Below the pieces are notes generated by a model, which saw only the letters and a list, made by a program, of their open reading frames with translations, ran no database searches and was not told where the DNA came from. Shown in pieces: positions 9,302-20,367 of a stretch of DNA of 64,000 nucleotides. The stretch is from Tulasnella sp. 424. Lineage: Eukaryota > Basidiomycota > Agaricomycetes > Cantharellales > Tulasnellaceae. The translations under genes were made by a program, and so were the position numbers. The DNA is taken from assembly GCA_019633425.1 (NCBI GenBank), contig WSUB01000046.1, positions 124,001-188,000 of the forward strand, read 5' to 3'. Numbering within the stretch: position 1 is the stretch's first letter; each line of letters starts with the position of its first letter.

Positions 9302-12111
9302 ATGGCATCTCCGTTTCATCAACCGTACCTTCCGCCAGGTAAGCAAAATCTACCTGACCGTCTTTGCCACAGTTCTAACAGGCCGGTTTCTCCCACTGAA
9401 GGCATTAATCCCTACGCTCCTACAAACCAATTAGCTGCCCCTGTACTACCTCCTGCTATCAAACATGAAACTCCACCTATAGAGCCTGCCCTGCACAACA
9501 TTCCACCGGCCGAACCAATCTTGCCGTCTCCTGATGCAGCATCTCCATCCGCAAATGAAGGCGGCGCAGGCGCGTCCGGCGCGTCAGTGAAGAAGAAAGT
9601 TGCTCGAGCCGGACATGGCGTAGGCGCTGGAGGGGGTGGTGCCAGCACGTACAAGAATAAACCCCTCATGTGGGTACCACCCCCAACATACCCTTATAAC
9701 TTGATCCCTGGACGTGACTTGTACGCCGATGTCATTCCTCCTCGTCCTACTGAAGCGGAACAGGTTGCCGGGTCGGGTTGGTACAAGGTACCTTTTAGTG
9801 ACGAACCACAAGAGCCTGGACCAAGTAACGAAGTCAAAAAGAAGAAAAAGCCGAGCGGAAAGAAGAAGAGTCAGAAGGGCGAAGACGGGGAAGAGGACGG
9901 CTGGGAAGATGAAGATGATTTCCCGGAGGCTGGGGTATCGTCTATCGGAGGTGAGGGTCCGCACGACCCGGAAGGCAAGCAAAAGTCTGGGGCATCGGCC
10001 GTTGCAAATGCTGAGGCCAGTTCAGGCGCAGTGAAAAAGAAAAAACCTAAATCGGATGCCAATAAAGTGCGTTTCGGTTCATTTTTGTCGGAAGTCTGCG
10101 TCAAATGCTAATGCATGGTAGGAACCATTTCAATCTCTTGTCAATACCAAAAAACCTGGGTACCGCGAAAAAACCGAAAAGGCAAAACTTCTCGACCAAG
10201 AAAAGGAAGAGAAGGACCGAGAAAAAGCGGAGAAGGCCGCCGCACGTGCAGAAAAGGCAGGCCAGAAATCCAAAGCAAGTGGTGCAACGGGAGGGTCAGC
10301 AGCGAAGGGAAAAGCAACCGGGTCAAGCTCGAAGGGGAAATCTGTCGCGTTTACTGCAAATCAAGGTGTTCGGGTGGAAGGAGCACGGAATGCTATTCGA
10401 GAAGACGTGGAGGAGGAGGAAGAGCCAGAGGAAGAACTTGAAATCGACACCCGCCTTTACTGCGTTTGCAAGCAGATGTACGACGACGATCGAATAATGA
10501 TTGCTTGCGACAAGTACGTCTCTCGCTTTAATTTTGAGTTTTCGTAGCTTACACCCAGCCCTTCAGCTGTGATGACTGGTGCCACCCCGGTTGTGTTGGT
10601 CTTCCTGAAAGCGACCTCGATCTGGTCGACCTCTTCTTCTGCCCCAACTGTTCTGCATGTAAGCTGCGATCCCTCACCTTGTTAACACATCGCGATCCTG
10701 ACTGCACAACTACTCAGCCAACCTGAACCTTCGAACCACCTATAAAACGGCCTGTGCTCAAGATACCTGTCGCCGTCCTGCAAGATTACCGCTCTCCAAA
10801 TTCTGCTCCGATGAATGTGGCATTGAATGCGTCATGAAACGAGTCGACAAATGGTGCATGGAAATCGATCCGCCCCCGCCACCTCCTGTCGTAGACAATG
10901 CACTTGCTGTACCCGCCAGTCGAAGTCGAAGTAAGGGCAAAACCAAGACTCCATCCCCTGTTGTTACACCGCCGCCACCGGAACCATCCGAAGCAACGAA
11001 GGCCGCGCTCGCCAAGCTAGAGGCTTCCTCTACCATTCGGCTAGCAAAGCGGCGCGAAGGTCTAGTTTCAGTCGAAGGAGATTCTTCCACAGACGGGGTG
11101 GGCCCCTCACTATCCACCTCTGGCCGGAAGCTCGAGGAGGAACGGATGCTGTCGCGCTATCGCGAATCCTTGACCGATATCAAGACGGAGTGGGCGGCAA
11201 AGGTTCGGGCTTTGGCTGCCGCTCAGGCAAGGCTGGTCTTGTTGGATGTGGCGATACAACGAAGCGAGTGGTTGGACTTCTCCTCGGAAGGTGCCGGTAA
11301 ATGTGGGTTCGATGAGAGATTAGTAATGGACGAGGAAGAATGGGCGGAGTGGGTGGAAGGTGAGGAGGGTCGGAGGGCGTTTGAAGGGTACGGCATTGGT
11401 GACGAGAGCGAAGCTGTGGAAGTGGATCAAGCGGATAAGGCGAAGGAACTTGAAACTATTGAAAATGTGGTTTGCGTTAAGCGGAAGAAGTGTGAGCGAC
11501 ACGGAGGATGGCAGAAGCTGAAGAAGGCAGACTTTGAGCTGGAGCAACGACTGCTGGTGGGTGCCCTTCAAGCTCTCATTCATCAGTTCGTTACTGACAA
11601 GTGCTGGTTTGACTCTCTTTAGGACGAGTCATTGCAGAAACTCAAGGCTCGAGAGCAGGACCTTCGTTCGAGGATCGCGGATATTGAGACTTTGCGTACG
11701 CCTCCGGATACAGTCTCCAGACGGCCGCTCGGCTCGCTCGTTGTCAATCCTCACTCTCCTACTGGGACTTCGGCCCCAGTCCAGGTGATCGTCGTCGCCC
11801 CCAGTAGCCCGATGCAGGTCGACGATCGTCGTTCATCCATAGTCCAAAACCTAGACGCTCTGGGAATCGGCGCAGACATGGCGGACGCCGATATTGACAT
11901 GACCAAGGATCCAGGAGACTCCCAGCAACCAGATGGATTAGGAGACCATTCCGCATTCATAAATGAGCCAACATCGAGCCTCGACGAACGCCTCCAAGCG
12001 GTTCTGGCTTCAGGAGCCGAGGTTGCTGTCGAGGTGCCGTTCGCCGGGCTGGTTGGTTTCGATTCTAACGACACCGAAATGCAAGACATCGAGGTGGACG
12101 TTTTAGGATAA
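9302..12111 (+). CDS. spp1: Spp1/CFP1-like PHD-finger subunit of the Set1 (COMPASS) H3K4 methyltransferase
   Basis: A nuclear histone-reader subunit expected to guide Set1 H3K4 methylation. Six exons join in frame. Exon 1 (MASPFHQPYLPPG) is followed by a 63 bp intron ending CACTGAAG. A disordered Pro/Ala/Lys-rich region follows. The PHD finger is split by an intron after GAC AA at about 10512: CVCKQMYDDDRIMIACD, then CDDWCHPGCVGLPESDL, then LFFCPNC. Next comes the family-specific Cys block (TACAQDTCRRPARLPLSKFC, then SDECGIECVMKRV) found C-terminal to PHD in CFP1/Spp1. The tail contains coiled-coil-like charged helices (LEEERMLSRYRESLTDIK) and an acidic end. The last intron is near 11562-11622. 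The 3' portion is duplicated as a broken copy at 15.6-16.05 kb. Confidence 0.85.
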
Positions 12112-12300
12112 TCGTGGCGGTGAATCTCTAGATTGTGGCAATGGGTCTGATTATCATTATTATAGCTTTATCATATCGTGTACGCTTTCTACTAACTTTG
12201 CTGTGCTGCGGTCGAAGTCGTGTCGATCGGGTAGGGGTGTTTGTTCGAGCTTGGTGTGGGGGACATAAAAAGGTGTTGCACCCGAGTTCCTTAGAAAATT

Positions 12301-12516
12301 TCAACGTTCCGTCAAAAAGCGTCGCAGATGGTAGGAGCGAGCGCCTCCTTCGGGGGGACTGCCTGCACCAATGCTTCTCGCGATCGTCCATACGAAACGA
12401 AGACGAATCTTCGAGGACGATGGGAATTGGGTGCGGTGCCAGTCTTGTTCTTTTCCGGTTTGACCCTTCGTGGCAGGCCGAGTGGCTGGGACCGCAATTT
12501 CCTGTTGTACAGCCAT
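12301..12516 (-). CDS. Small open frame, 71 codons, partly duplicated at 16.6 kb (doubtful)
   Basis: It begins MAVQQEIAVPATRP and contains KIRLRFVWTIARSIGAG. It lies about 70 bp downstream of the histidine-phosphatase stop, on the same strand. The duplicate begins at 16636 and runs into the assembly gap. In the first 40 codons the two copies differ at about four sites, all amino-acid changing, which argues against purifying selection. It may be the 3' UTR of the phosphatase gene or a remnant exon. I do not recognise it. Confidence 0.22.
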   Translation of the reverse strand: MAVQQEIAVPATRPATKGQTGKEQDWHRTQFPSSSKIRLRFVWTIARSIGAGSPPEGGARSYHLRRFLTER

Positions 12517-12586
12517 GTATTCTACTTCCGCAATATCTAAATCTACTGCATTCTTCCTATATATTCCACGTGGACAATGTGTCTCC

Positions 12587-13826
12587 TTACATTTTGGGAA
12601 CTGGGAGCTGAAGACCTCCATGACTAGTCTCGTCAACTTCATTCTCCGACCCGGGTACACCAGGGTCGTTGATAACGCGTCCAGTCGTCTCATCGACCGG
12701 AATGTTGCGGAATCCCCATTCTCGTTCAACCCCGTTCGTGAGGAAGCTACCATCACCCAGCTGTCCAACGACCTTGAACGCTCCTAGAGCCCCACCCTCA
12801 CTCTCCTTCTCCATCCTCGTCACAGAACAGGTTCCGATGCGAATGTTCGCGCTATCAACCTTGGAGCCGGCCAAGCTCTTAATTAGCGTGATGCAGCTTG
12901 CAGCATGACCGACAAAGATGATCTTCTTGTGAGGAGACACCCCAGAGGGGGCTTGGTGTGCCAGCGGCGCAGGATCGCCCCCTTCAACACGGGGGATAAA
13001 CGCTTCCAGAAAGTCATCGGTCCGCCTCTGGAACTCTTCCAAGGACTCCCCATGTCGCGATACCAGCCACGTACTGGAATACGACGTGTCGATAAGAGGA
13101 AAGTACTGCTTCAGGGAGTGCGCGTTTCCTGGGCGAGGGTGGAGTCCTGTTCCAGGTATCACCGGGGGATTCCATTCAATTATACCTGCAATTCCAGTAA
13201 ATATCCCATGCAATGGTGCTGGAAGGCAGTATTTTGTACTCGCCATGCTCAACGTAGAGAGGAATATTCAACGCAGTTGCCACGGGGGTTGCTGTCTCCA
13301 AGCAGCGATCTACCAGAGAACATGATGAGCGAAACGGAGAAGAGTCTCAGCCAGTAATTGTTCTTACAGAAAGCAGACGAGAATATGGCAGTTGGTCGCT
13401 CGGATTCGGGCAGGGAAGCGAAATGCCTGTTCGGAAAGAACAATGTGAGATGGTGAGCTTTGGGGGAATCCTATATAACCAAAGGGGCGGTTATTACTTC
13501 GCGAGTTGTTCTGCTTGAGCCTTATTAGATAGTTAGTGCAATATTCTGGCTGGATGGCTTCTTCGACACTTACTATTCCGTTTGCCGTCAAAATAAAATC
13601 CCTCGCGGTGCCGGTGGGGCTCGTCCTGTTTAGACGACAAGTCTTTTCGATAAATCGTTGAGCAAAAATACAAATCAGCAACATACCGCTTTGTGGCAGC
13701 CCATTTCAGCTTGGAGCCTACCCCAGGTCAAAGCCGGGGCACGAGAAAGGGGTCAAGTCACATCCCACCCTGGCAAACCGTTAAGGGCGTCTCACCATGA
13801 CGGGCAATGTAGATAGTTTCGATCAT
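12587..13826 (-). CDS. Histidine-phosphatase (phosphoglycerate-mutase-like) protein, copy 1, diverged N-terminus
   Basis: Start ATG 13824-13826 gives MIETIYIARHG, with the catalytic His in RHG. The second catalytic His is in VGHAASCITLIKSL. Six exons match those of copies 2 and 3, including an intron with a GC donor after YVEHG. The family resembles fungal Tfc7/tau55-type and related PGM proteins, which remove phosphate from unidentified substrates or act structurally. Copy 1 is open throughout but has replaced conserved residues. The block after RHG reads SKLKWAATKR instead of FRLNWVTTNW, RDPTLAAYG became RDFILTANG, and GEWYSPV became IEWNPPV. This suggests relaxed constraint or a changed function. 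It stays adjacent to the spp1 3' end, which probably marks the original locus. Confidence 0.72.
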
Positions 13827-14620
13827 TATGCCTTTTCTTTAGGGTATTTGTAGGAAGAAAGCGCCGGGCAGGGACTATTGACTCGTTCAGCGGAGGTGGT
13901 TGGGAGAGACAGAAAGCGGCGTGTGGCGTACCAGATCAAGCCGCCAGGTCTGAGGGCGCAATACCTGACCCGGACCCCGTACACCTGGATCCAACTCTTG
14001 CTCGAACATGCAACACAAGATCTACATCTCGCGAGCCAGCGATCCAAGCGGGAGAGACAAACGGGAACCCTGGGGGTAAAGAATAGATTTCCTAACCTAA
14101 CAGAGGTTCTGTCTGGCCTCTGAGATGCATCAATAATTTACTAGACCGGTGAGGGAGGGCGAGGAGATTATTGGGATGGTCCGGGGTCCTGCGGGGATCC
14201 CAAGCATGACCTAGCGGCTCCGGGCAAACCGTATTTCAAGCTCAGTTCAAGCCTCCACACAAGGTCACCGTGAGCAGCCAACCCACCAAGGACGTAACTC
14301 GTTCATCCCTGAGTCGGACAGGTTGTTCAAGGCTCACCTCTGTCACGTTCAAAACGTATCTGTCCGAGATCCTCTATCCTGTGTTCGGGAATGACGTACT
14401 GATCTTCCAGCTGAAGTAGGCGGATGCTTCAGTCATCTAGTGTCAAAGAGACTTTTGGATTAACCGCTTAACTTAACTAAGAGAAATAAGCTCACGATTC
14501 TCAGGAGAGAGCGGCCCCATAATAAGCAATCTGTCCACATCAACAAATACGATCGACGGTCAACATCCCCGCTGATCAGGGGTAGCTCGCCGGAATCCAG
14601 CTGCGGCGGACAGAAACTCC
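13827..14620. repeat. Duplicated leader module, copy 1, with about 300 bp insertion
   Basis: The noncoding stretch upstream of the phosphatase gene recurs at about 17950-18430 and 20640-21120, and in inverted, shorter form at 26780-26960. Copy 1 alone carries about 300 extra bases (approximately 13925-14230) between GAAAGCGGCGTG and ATTTCAAGCTC. The insertion has no visible terminal repeats. No gene is supported. Confidence 0.65.
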
Positions 14621-14794
14621 GGCATCACCTTCTCCAATCGCAGCTTTTCGAGAACATTAGGGCCTTAAAAGACTGGGGAGTCGAGTGCGTATGTCCGGTG
14701 ACCGTGGAGACCTTGCCTTTCATGGTTCTGGCATATAAAGGAGCCCCTCCTCTCGTCTTTCTTGGCATCCCAGCACCCCACACCCAGGCACTCA

Positions 14795-15592
14795 ATGAAT
14801 CTATCGAGCTCTCGCACGCACATGCCTGGGTCCTTCCCAGAAGAGGACCCATCTCTCCCTTACGCCCTATCTGCCATTGATATCCCGGACCAAGTCGATC
14901 GGCATCTACCCGAAGGATGGATCCGACGGTGAGATACAGCACATCAAAGCTACTTCTACGTACGTGTTATCGTTCGGGAGCCATGGCACAAGGCCTGACT
15001 TTGTTTTCGCTGCGATCAGGTCGACACCAGAATTAACCCACCTCATACAACCTGGCATCACCCGCTTGACGATACCCGATACCACCAGACCCAGAGCATT
15101 TCCGTCCTTGCGAAAGGAACTTCAAGCTCGCCCTACTTGTCATCTGACTCTGAGCAGGGTGCAGAACTCGACTCGGATGATATCGACGCCCCCAGAAAGA
15201 AAAGCGCCGGAGATCTGCGACGCCGGGTTACCATGTATCACGAAAGTCCAAACTCAGCTACCCACCTTTCTTCTAGTGGTCAAAATCGCGATATTGTCGA
15301 GGCACTCGATCCAAGGGAGTTCCATCCTCGCCCTACTCTCCCTGCAACAACCCACGAAGCTCCCGTTGCGGACCCGTCTTCTCACGCACTCCCAGATTCA
15401 TTGCCGTTCGTTAGGCGTGAGCCAGAGTGGGCTCGTCGAGTCGACAAGATCTTCGACAGGCTGCAGAAAAAGGAGGATAAGTTGGATAGAAGGGCGGAGA
15501 AGTGGACCGGGAAGTGTGAAAGAAGGTTACTACAGGCAGGGCATACGGCGATCAGGAGGGGTTGTTTCGTACCGGGGCCTTCAAGAACGTAG
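14795..15592 (+). pseudogene. WW-domain protein, copy 1, with in-frame nonsense codon
   Basis: Two exons (14795-14959, 15020-15592) mirror the intact copy at 21.3 kb and would give 245 residues. The WW domain spans the intron: LPEGWIRR, then TGA at 14930-14932 where the other copy has TGG (Trp), then DTAHQSYFYV and NPPHTTWHHPLDD. The same change makes GGTGAG, a plausible new splice donor, but splicing from there to the normal acceptor shifts the frame to an early stop. The rest of the frame is open, including the basic C-terminal helix RVDKIFDRLQKKEDKLDRR, so inactivation looks recent. A sequencing error at the single base is the main alternative. Confidence 0.7.
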
Positions 15593-15616
15593 TTAGAACA
15601 CCAGCTTAGTAAGAAA

Positions 15617-16047
15617 GCTTGAGGAGGAACGGATGCTGTCGCGCTATCGCGAATCCCTGACCGACATCAAGACAGCGTGGGCGGCAAAGGTTCGGGCTTT
15701 AGCTGCCGCTTAAACAAGGCTTGTCCTGTTGAATGTGGCGATGGAACGAAGCGAGTGGCTGGACTTCTCCTCGGAATTCAAAGGTGGCGGTAAACGTGGG
15801 AATTGCCGCAGACATGGTGGACGCCGATGTAGACATGGCCAAGGATCCGAGAGGCTCCCAGCAACCAGATAGATTAGGAGACCATTCCGCATTCCTAAAT
15901 GAGCCAACCCCGAGCCTCGACGAACGCCTCCAAGCGGTTCTGGCTTCAGGAACTGAGGTCGCGCTCGAGACGCCGTTCAGTGGGCTGGTTGGTTTTGATT
16001 CCAACGATAGCGAAATGCAAGACATCGAGGTGGACGTTTTAGGATAA
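15617..16047 (+). pseudogene. Truncated duplicate of the spp1 3' end
   Basis: Starts abruptly at a sequence coding LEEERMLSRYRESLTDIK, nearly identical to spp1 residues encoded at about 11130. It hits an in-frame TAA where the parent has CAG (Gln). It then skips from the codons for WLDFSSE directly to those for ADMVDADVDMAKDP, deleting several hundred bases including the last intron. It retains the parent stop (DIEVDVLG) and 3' flank. No promoter or start is present. It marks the left junction of the second duplication unit. Confidence 0.85.
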
Positions 16048-16399
16048 TCGCGGCGGTGAATCCCTAGACTGTGGCAATGGGTCTGATTATCATTATTATA
16101 GCTTTATCATATCGTGTACGCTATCTACTGACTTTGCTCTGGTGCGGTCGAAGTCGTGTCGATCGGGTAGGGGTGTTTGTTCGAGCTTGGTGTGGTGGAC
16201 ATAATCATATAAAAGGTCGTGTTGCACCGAGTTCCTTTTAAATTTTCCGTTCCCTCAAAAAGCATCGCAGATGGTAGGAGCGAGCGCCTCCTTCGGGGGG
16301 ACTGCCTGCACCAATGCTTCTCGCGATCGTCCATACGAAACGAAGACGAATCTTCAAGGACGATGGGAATTGGGTGCGGTGCCAGTCTTGTTCTTTTTC

Positions 16400-16496
16400 N
16401 NNNNNNNNNNNNNNNNNNNNNNNNNNNNNNNNNNNNNNNNNNNNNNNNNNNNNNNNNNNNNNNNNNNNNNNNNNNNNNNNNNNNNNNNNNNNNNNN
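16400..16496. other. Assembly gap (97 N) flanked by identical 80 bp sequences
   Basis: Bases 16320-16399 and 16497-16576 are identical. Both start CTCGCGATCG and end GTTCTTTTTC. The paralogous segment near 12.38 kb contains this stretch once. The gap therefore probably joins overlapping contig ends and may represent no missing DNA. Confidence 0.9.
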
Positions 16497-16706
16497 CTCG
16501 CGATCGTCCATACGAAACGAAGACGAATCTTCAAGGACGATGGGAATTGGGTGCGGTGCCAGTCTTGTTCTTTTTCGGTTTGAACCTTCGTGACAGGCCG
16601 AGTGGCTGGGACCGCAATTTCCTGTTGTACAGCCATGTATTCTACGTCCGCAACATCTATATCTACTGCATTCGTCGTCTATTTTCCGCGCGAGCAGTGT
16701 GTCCCC

Positions 16707-17944
16707 TTACATTTTAGAAGTCGGGATTAGCAGACCTCCGTGACTAGTCTCGTCAACTTCATTCTCCGACCCGGGTACACCATGATCGTTGATAACACGT
16801 CCAGTCGTCTCATCGACCAGGATGTCGCGGAATCCCCAATCTCGTTCAACCCCATTCGTGAGGAAGCTAGCATCAGCCAGCTGTCCAACGACCTTGAACG
16901 CTCCTAGAACCCCACCCTCACTCTCCTTCTCCATCCTCGTCACAGAACAGGTTCCGATGCGAATGTCCGCGCCATCAACCTTGGAGCCGGCCAGGCTCTT
17001 AATTAGCGTGATGCAGCTTGCAGCATGACCGATAAGGATGATCTTCTTGTGAGTAGACACCCCCGAGGAGCCGTGGTGCGCCAACGGCGCAGGATCGCCC
17101 CCTTCAACACGGGGGATAAACGCTTCCAGAAAGCCATCAGTCCGCCTCTGGACCTCTTCCAAGGACTCTCCATACCGCGATACCAGCCATGTACTGGAAT
17201 ACGACGTGTCGATAAGAGGAAAGTACTGCTTCAGGGAGTGCGCGTTTCCTGGACGAGGATGAAGCCCCGTTCCGGGTTCCACAGGTGAATACCATTCACC
17301 AATACCTGTAGTTCTAGTAAATATACCATGTGATGCAATGGGGCAAGCACCGTTTGTACTCGCCGTGCTCAACGTAGAGTGGAAGATTCAACGCTGTTGC
17401 CACCGGGGTTGCTGTCTGCAAGCAGCGATCTACCAGAGAACATGATGAGCGAAACGGAGAAGGGTTTCAGCTGATAATTGTTCCTACAGAAAGCGGACGA
17501 GAATATGGCAGTCGGTCGGTCGGATTCGGGCAGGGAAGCGAAATGCCTGTTCGAAAGAAAAATGCGAGATGGTGAGCTTAGAGAATTTTATGTATCTAAA
17601 GTGGCAGTTCTTACTTCGCGAGCTGTTCTGCTTGAGTCTTAGTGGATAGTTAATGCGATGTTTTGACTGCATGGTTTCTTCGACACTTACTACCCCGTAT
17701 GCCGCCAAAGTAGGATCCCTTGCGGTGCCGGTGGCGCTCGTCCTGTTTCAGACGATGAGTCTTTCGGTAAATCATTGAGGCAAAAAGAAAAACCAGCAGC
17801 ATACCAGTTTGTGGTAACCCAGTTCAATCTGAAGCCTGTTCCGGATTAAAGCCGGGGGACGAGCAAGGGGTCAAGTCGCATCTCACCCTTGCAAACCGCT
17901 AAGCGCACCTTACCATGACGAGCAATGTAGATAGTTTCGATCAT
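16707..17944 (-). CDS. Histidine-phosphatase (phosphoglycerate-mutase-like) protein, copy 2
   Basis: Start ATG 17942-17944. It has the same six-exon structure as copies 1 and 3, all in frame. Family motifs are best preserved here. MIETIYIARHG is followed after the first intron by FRLNWVTTNW. Then come GTARDPTLAAYG, the SLPES..RPTAIFSSAF block, GEWYSPVEPGTGLHPRPGN, TDGFLEAFIPRVEGGDP, and IILIGHAASCITLIKS with the second catalytic His. The intron after YVEHG uses a GC donor (GGCGAGTAC context). It lies in the left arm of the 16.6-28.3 kb inverted repeat. Substrate is unknown; the closest families are Tfc7-like and eukaryotic PGM-superfamily proteins. Confidence 0.8.
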
Positions 17945-17949
17945 TATGC

Positions 17950-18430
17950 CGTTTCTTTAGCGTATTTGTAGGAATGAAACGCCGGGGAGGTACGATTGAC
18001 TTGTTCCGCGGAGGTGGTTGGGAAAGACGGAAAGCAGCGTGCGAGATTTCAAAAATTCAAGCTCTGTTCAAGCTTCTACACAAGGTCGCCGTGAGCAGCC
18101 AAGGACGTAATTCGTGCATCCCTGAGCTGGACAAGTTGTTCAAGGCTTACCTCTGTCACATTCAAAACGTATCTGTCCCAGATACCCTCTCCTGTGTTCC
18201 GGAATGACGTACTGGGATTTCAAGGGATCTTCCAGCTGAAGTAGGCGGGGTGCTTCAGTCATCTAGTGCCAAAGAGACTTCTGGATTAACCGGTTGACTT
18301 GACTAAGAGGAATCAAGCTCATGGTTCTCAAGAGAGCGAATAAGTGATTTGTCCACATCAACAAATACGATCGATGCAGATATCCCGCTGATCAGGGGCA
18401 GCTCGCCGGAATCCAGCTGCGGCGGACAAT
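17950..18430. repeat. Duplicated leader module, copy 2
   Basis: Matches 14.23-14.62 kb and 20.64-21.12 kb, for example through the GATCAGGGGCAGCTCGCCGG stretch near its right end. It lies between the phosphatase copy 2 promoter and the inserted NmrA block. No coding capacity. Confidence 0.65.
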
Positions 18431-18798
18431 TTATTGAAACGTGTATGTATATAAGTTTCGCGGCTCTGAATATGCGACTCAAGGGTAAGTGTTCCTATCC
18501 TAAGGTTGACCCTGGGTGCACATCTGCTGATTCTCCGGGAGCGAAGGAGGTCTGAATTTTGTACAAACAAAAGAAAGTGCGTACATTACGAATCATCCGC
18601 CTCCGAGTCTTCGTCCTCTTCAGAGTCTGGCCGAGGCTGCTCCTGATTGTAGGCTCCTTCACCACGACCGATTGCGGCCTGTGCCCGTGCTCTTTTTCTC
18701 GCACCATCATCTGGTTTACAGTTGGAACAAATTTCATTCGCAGATAATCCACGCCAACACAAGTGCTCTACTATTTAAAAATGACTGCCAAAGGAGCA
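18431..18798. other. Intergenic, 3' flank of NmrA-like copy 1
   Basis: No gene is supported. Part of it resembles the inverted sequence at 26480-26700 downstream of NmrA-like copy 2. Confidence 0.4.
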
Positions 18799-20034
18799 TT
18801 ACGCCTTGGCCTCCGCCTCCGCCAAAGTCCACTCGACTTCTTGGGGTAAAGTTTCGAAGAGAGGAGTACCGCTAAGTTTCCAGCCCAACGCAAGACCCCG
18901 GTTCGAAACTGAGCGAGAGTTGGAAGCCGTAGGATTGAGAATGGGCTCCTCCTCGATTCTGATGATCTTCGGAGTCTCGGTTCGGATTACCCCGCGAGCG
19001 TAAAGCAACCTTGCCAGCTCCCTCGTGATATCCCCCCAAACGTATTCATCGCCGCTACCCCAATAGAATCGCTCGTACGGATCCGTACTCTTATCCTTCC
19101 CTGAAAGGGCGCGGTCTAGAACCAGGCCGTAAAGATTACTGAGGTCGTCGATGTGGACACCGTTCCAAACGTTCGTGCCGGGTCCAACTTGTACGAGCTC
19201 TTTTCGTCGAAGAGCCACTCGGATCATGTTGTTGACCTGAATCGATACTATAGGCGTTTGACATCAGGAACTTGCTCGACTTGTATGTCACTCCAAAGAC
19301 TCACAGTTTCGCACAGGGCCACGACCTTTGCCATACACCGTACAAGGCGCAATAATATAAGGGTCGATGTGGCCAGCCTTGCCAGCCGCGAAGATTCTAC
19401 GCGAAGACCTTGTCAGCGCGCTCATATCTTCACGAGTACGTGTTTGACTCACTCTAAATCTACGTCCCGGTGCTGCGCGTCTTCTCGAATGCCCTTGATG
19501 TCATCAAGGTTGTTATCCTGAAGGCAGAGCGGTTAGCCATTCATTCGAGAATAAGTAAGGAGATACAACGTACATCGTAGATCTTATCTGAGTGGAAGGC
19601 GCCGTCTCGTTCGTTCTGCAGAAGCCCGGTTCCACTGTGTTGACCATAGAATGTCAACGACCAAAACGCTTTTTAGGTCATGGTCATCACCGATGCACTT
19701 ACCTAGTGTGGATGAGGATGGGTTTCTGCGATGGCTTGGTTTGGGCTCGCTTCTCCAAGCCTGCCAATATCGCTTTGTTGAGAGGAAAATCATCCGAGTC
19801 GCCGCAGTTAATGACAACATCGTTGTCTGAGGAAAACTGCTGGATGAGGTCGAGGTCGGAGTGCGATCCTTGAACGACTTTGACACCGAGCGCCTGGACA
19901 GCTGCCGCGTCCTTGGGATTACGAACAAGCGCGGTGAATTGAGCATTGGGATAACGCTTCTTGAGTTCGACCAGAACCGAGCCACCAATGTAGCCGGTGA
20001 CACCGAGGAAGAAAACTGAGAACTGTTGGGCCAT
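18799..20034 (-). CDS. NmrA-like/atypical short-chain dehydrogenase, copy 1
   Basis: NAD(P)-binding epimerase/reductase-type protein. Start ATG 20032-20034 gives MAQQFSVFFLGVTGYIGGSV, containing the Rossmann GxTGxxG motif. Downstream landmarks are FTALVRNPKDAAAVQALGV, DVVINCGDSDDFPLNKAI, SGTGLLQNERDGAFHSDKIY, PYIIAPCTVYGKGRGPVRN, WNGVHIDDLSNLYGLVLD, and a C-terminal VEWTLAEAEAKA. Five exons match copy 2 exactly in position. Junctions include CACAC-AG/GTAAGT after exon 1 and TATAG/TATCG before the last. A TATA-like TATAAAAAG (reverse of about 20149-20157) lies about 120 bp upstream of the ATG. No catalytic YxxxK is obvious, so it may be a redox sensor like NmrA rather than an enzyme. Confidence 0.8.
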
Positions 20035-20367
20035 TTGAGAACGTCTAGAAAGTGAAGAGGGAAGTGTATGGGGAGGAATAACCGCGATGTTCTTTGAGGT
20101 GCTGTGAGATAGTTGAGATGTGATGGATTTTGGTCTCCCTCCAAACACGCTTTTTATACCCGTGATCGACTCGCGATGAGGAGTTGGCTGCTCAGAAGGT
20201 CGATCTCGATGGTTCTGACGACCGCATGGTTACTCTGACAAACGTCTGGTGCTGACAATTCTGCATCCATTAGCGCAGTCGACGCATCTTCCGCTTCGGG
20301 ATGTAGCTGATACTCCATATGGTCAAAATATCACAGAGGACAGTGGATGAGCGAGTGACTAAGGCCA

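Noticed and set aside
9412..9669. 85-codon minus-strand frame rich in Pro, Ala and Gly
   Set aside because: It is the antisense shadow of the low-complexity N-terminal part of spp1.
16125..16717. Several frames running through the N gap
   Set aside because: They consist largely of unknown bases and a probably artificial 80 bp duplication.
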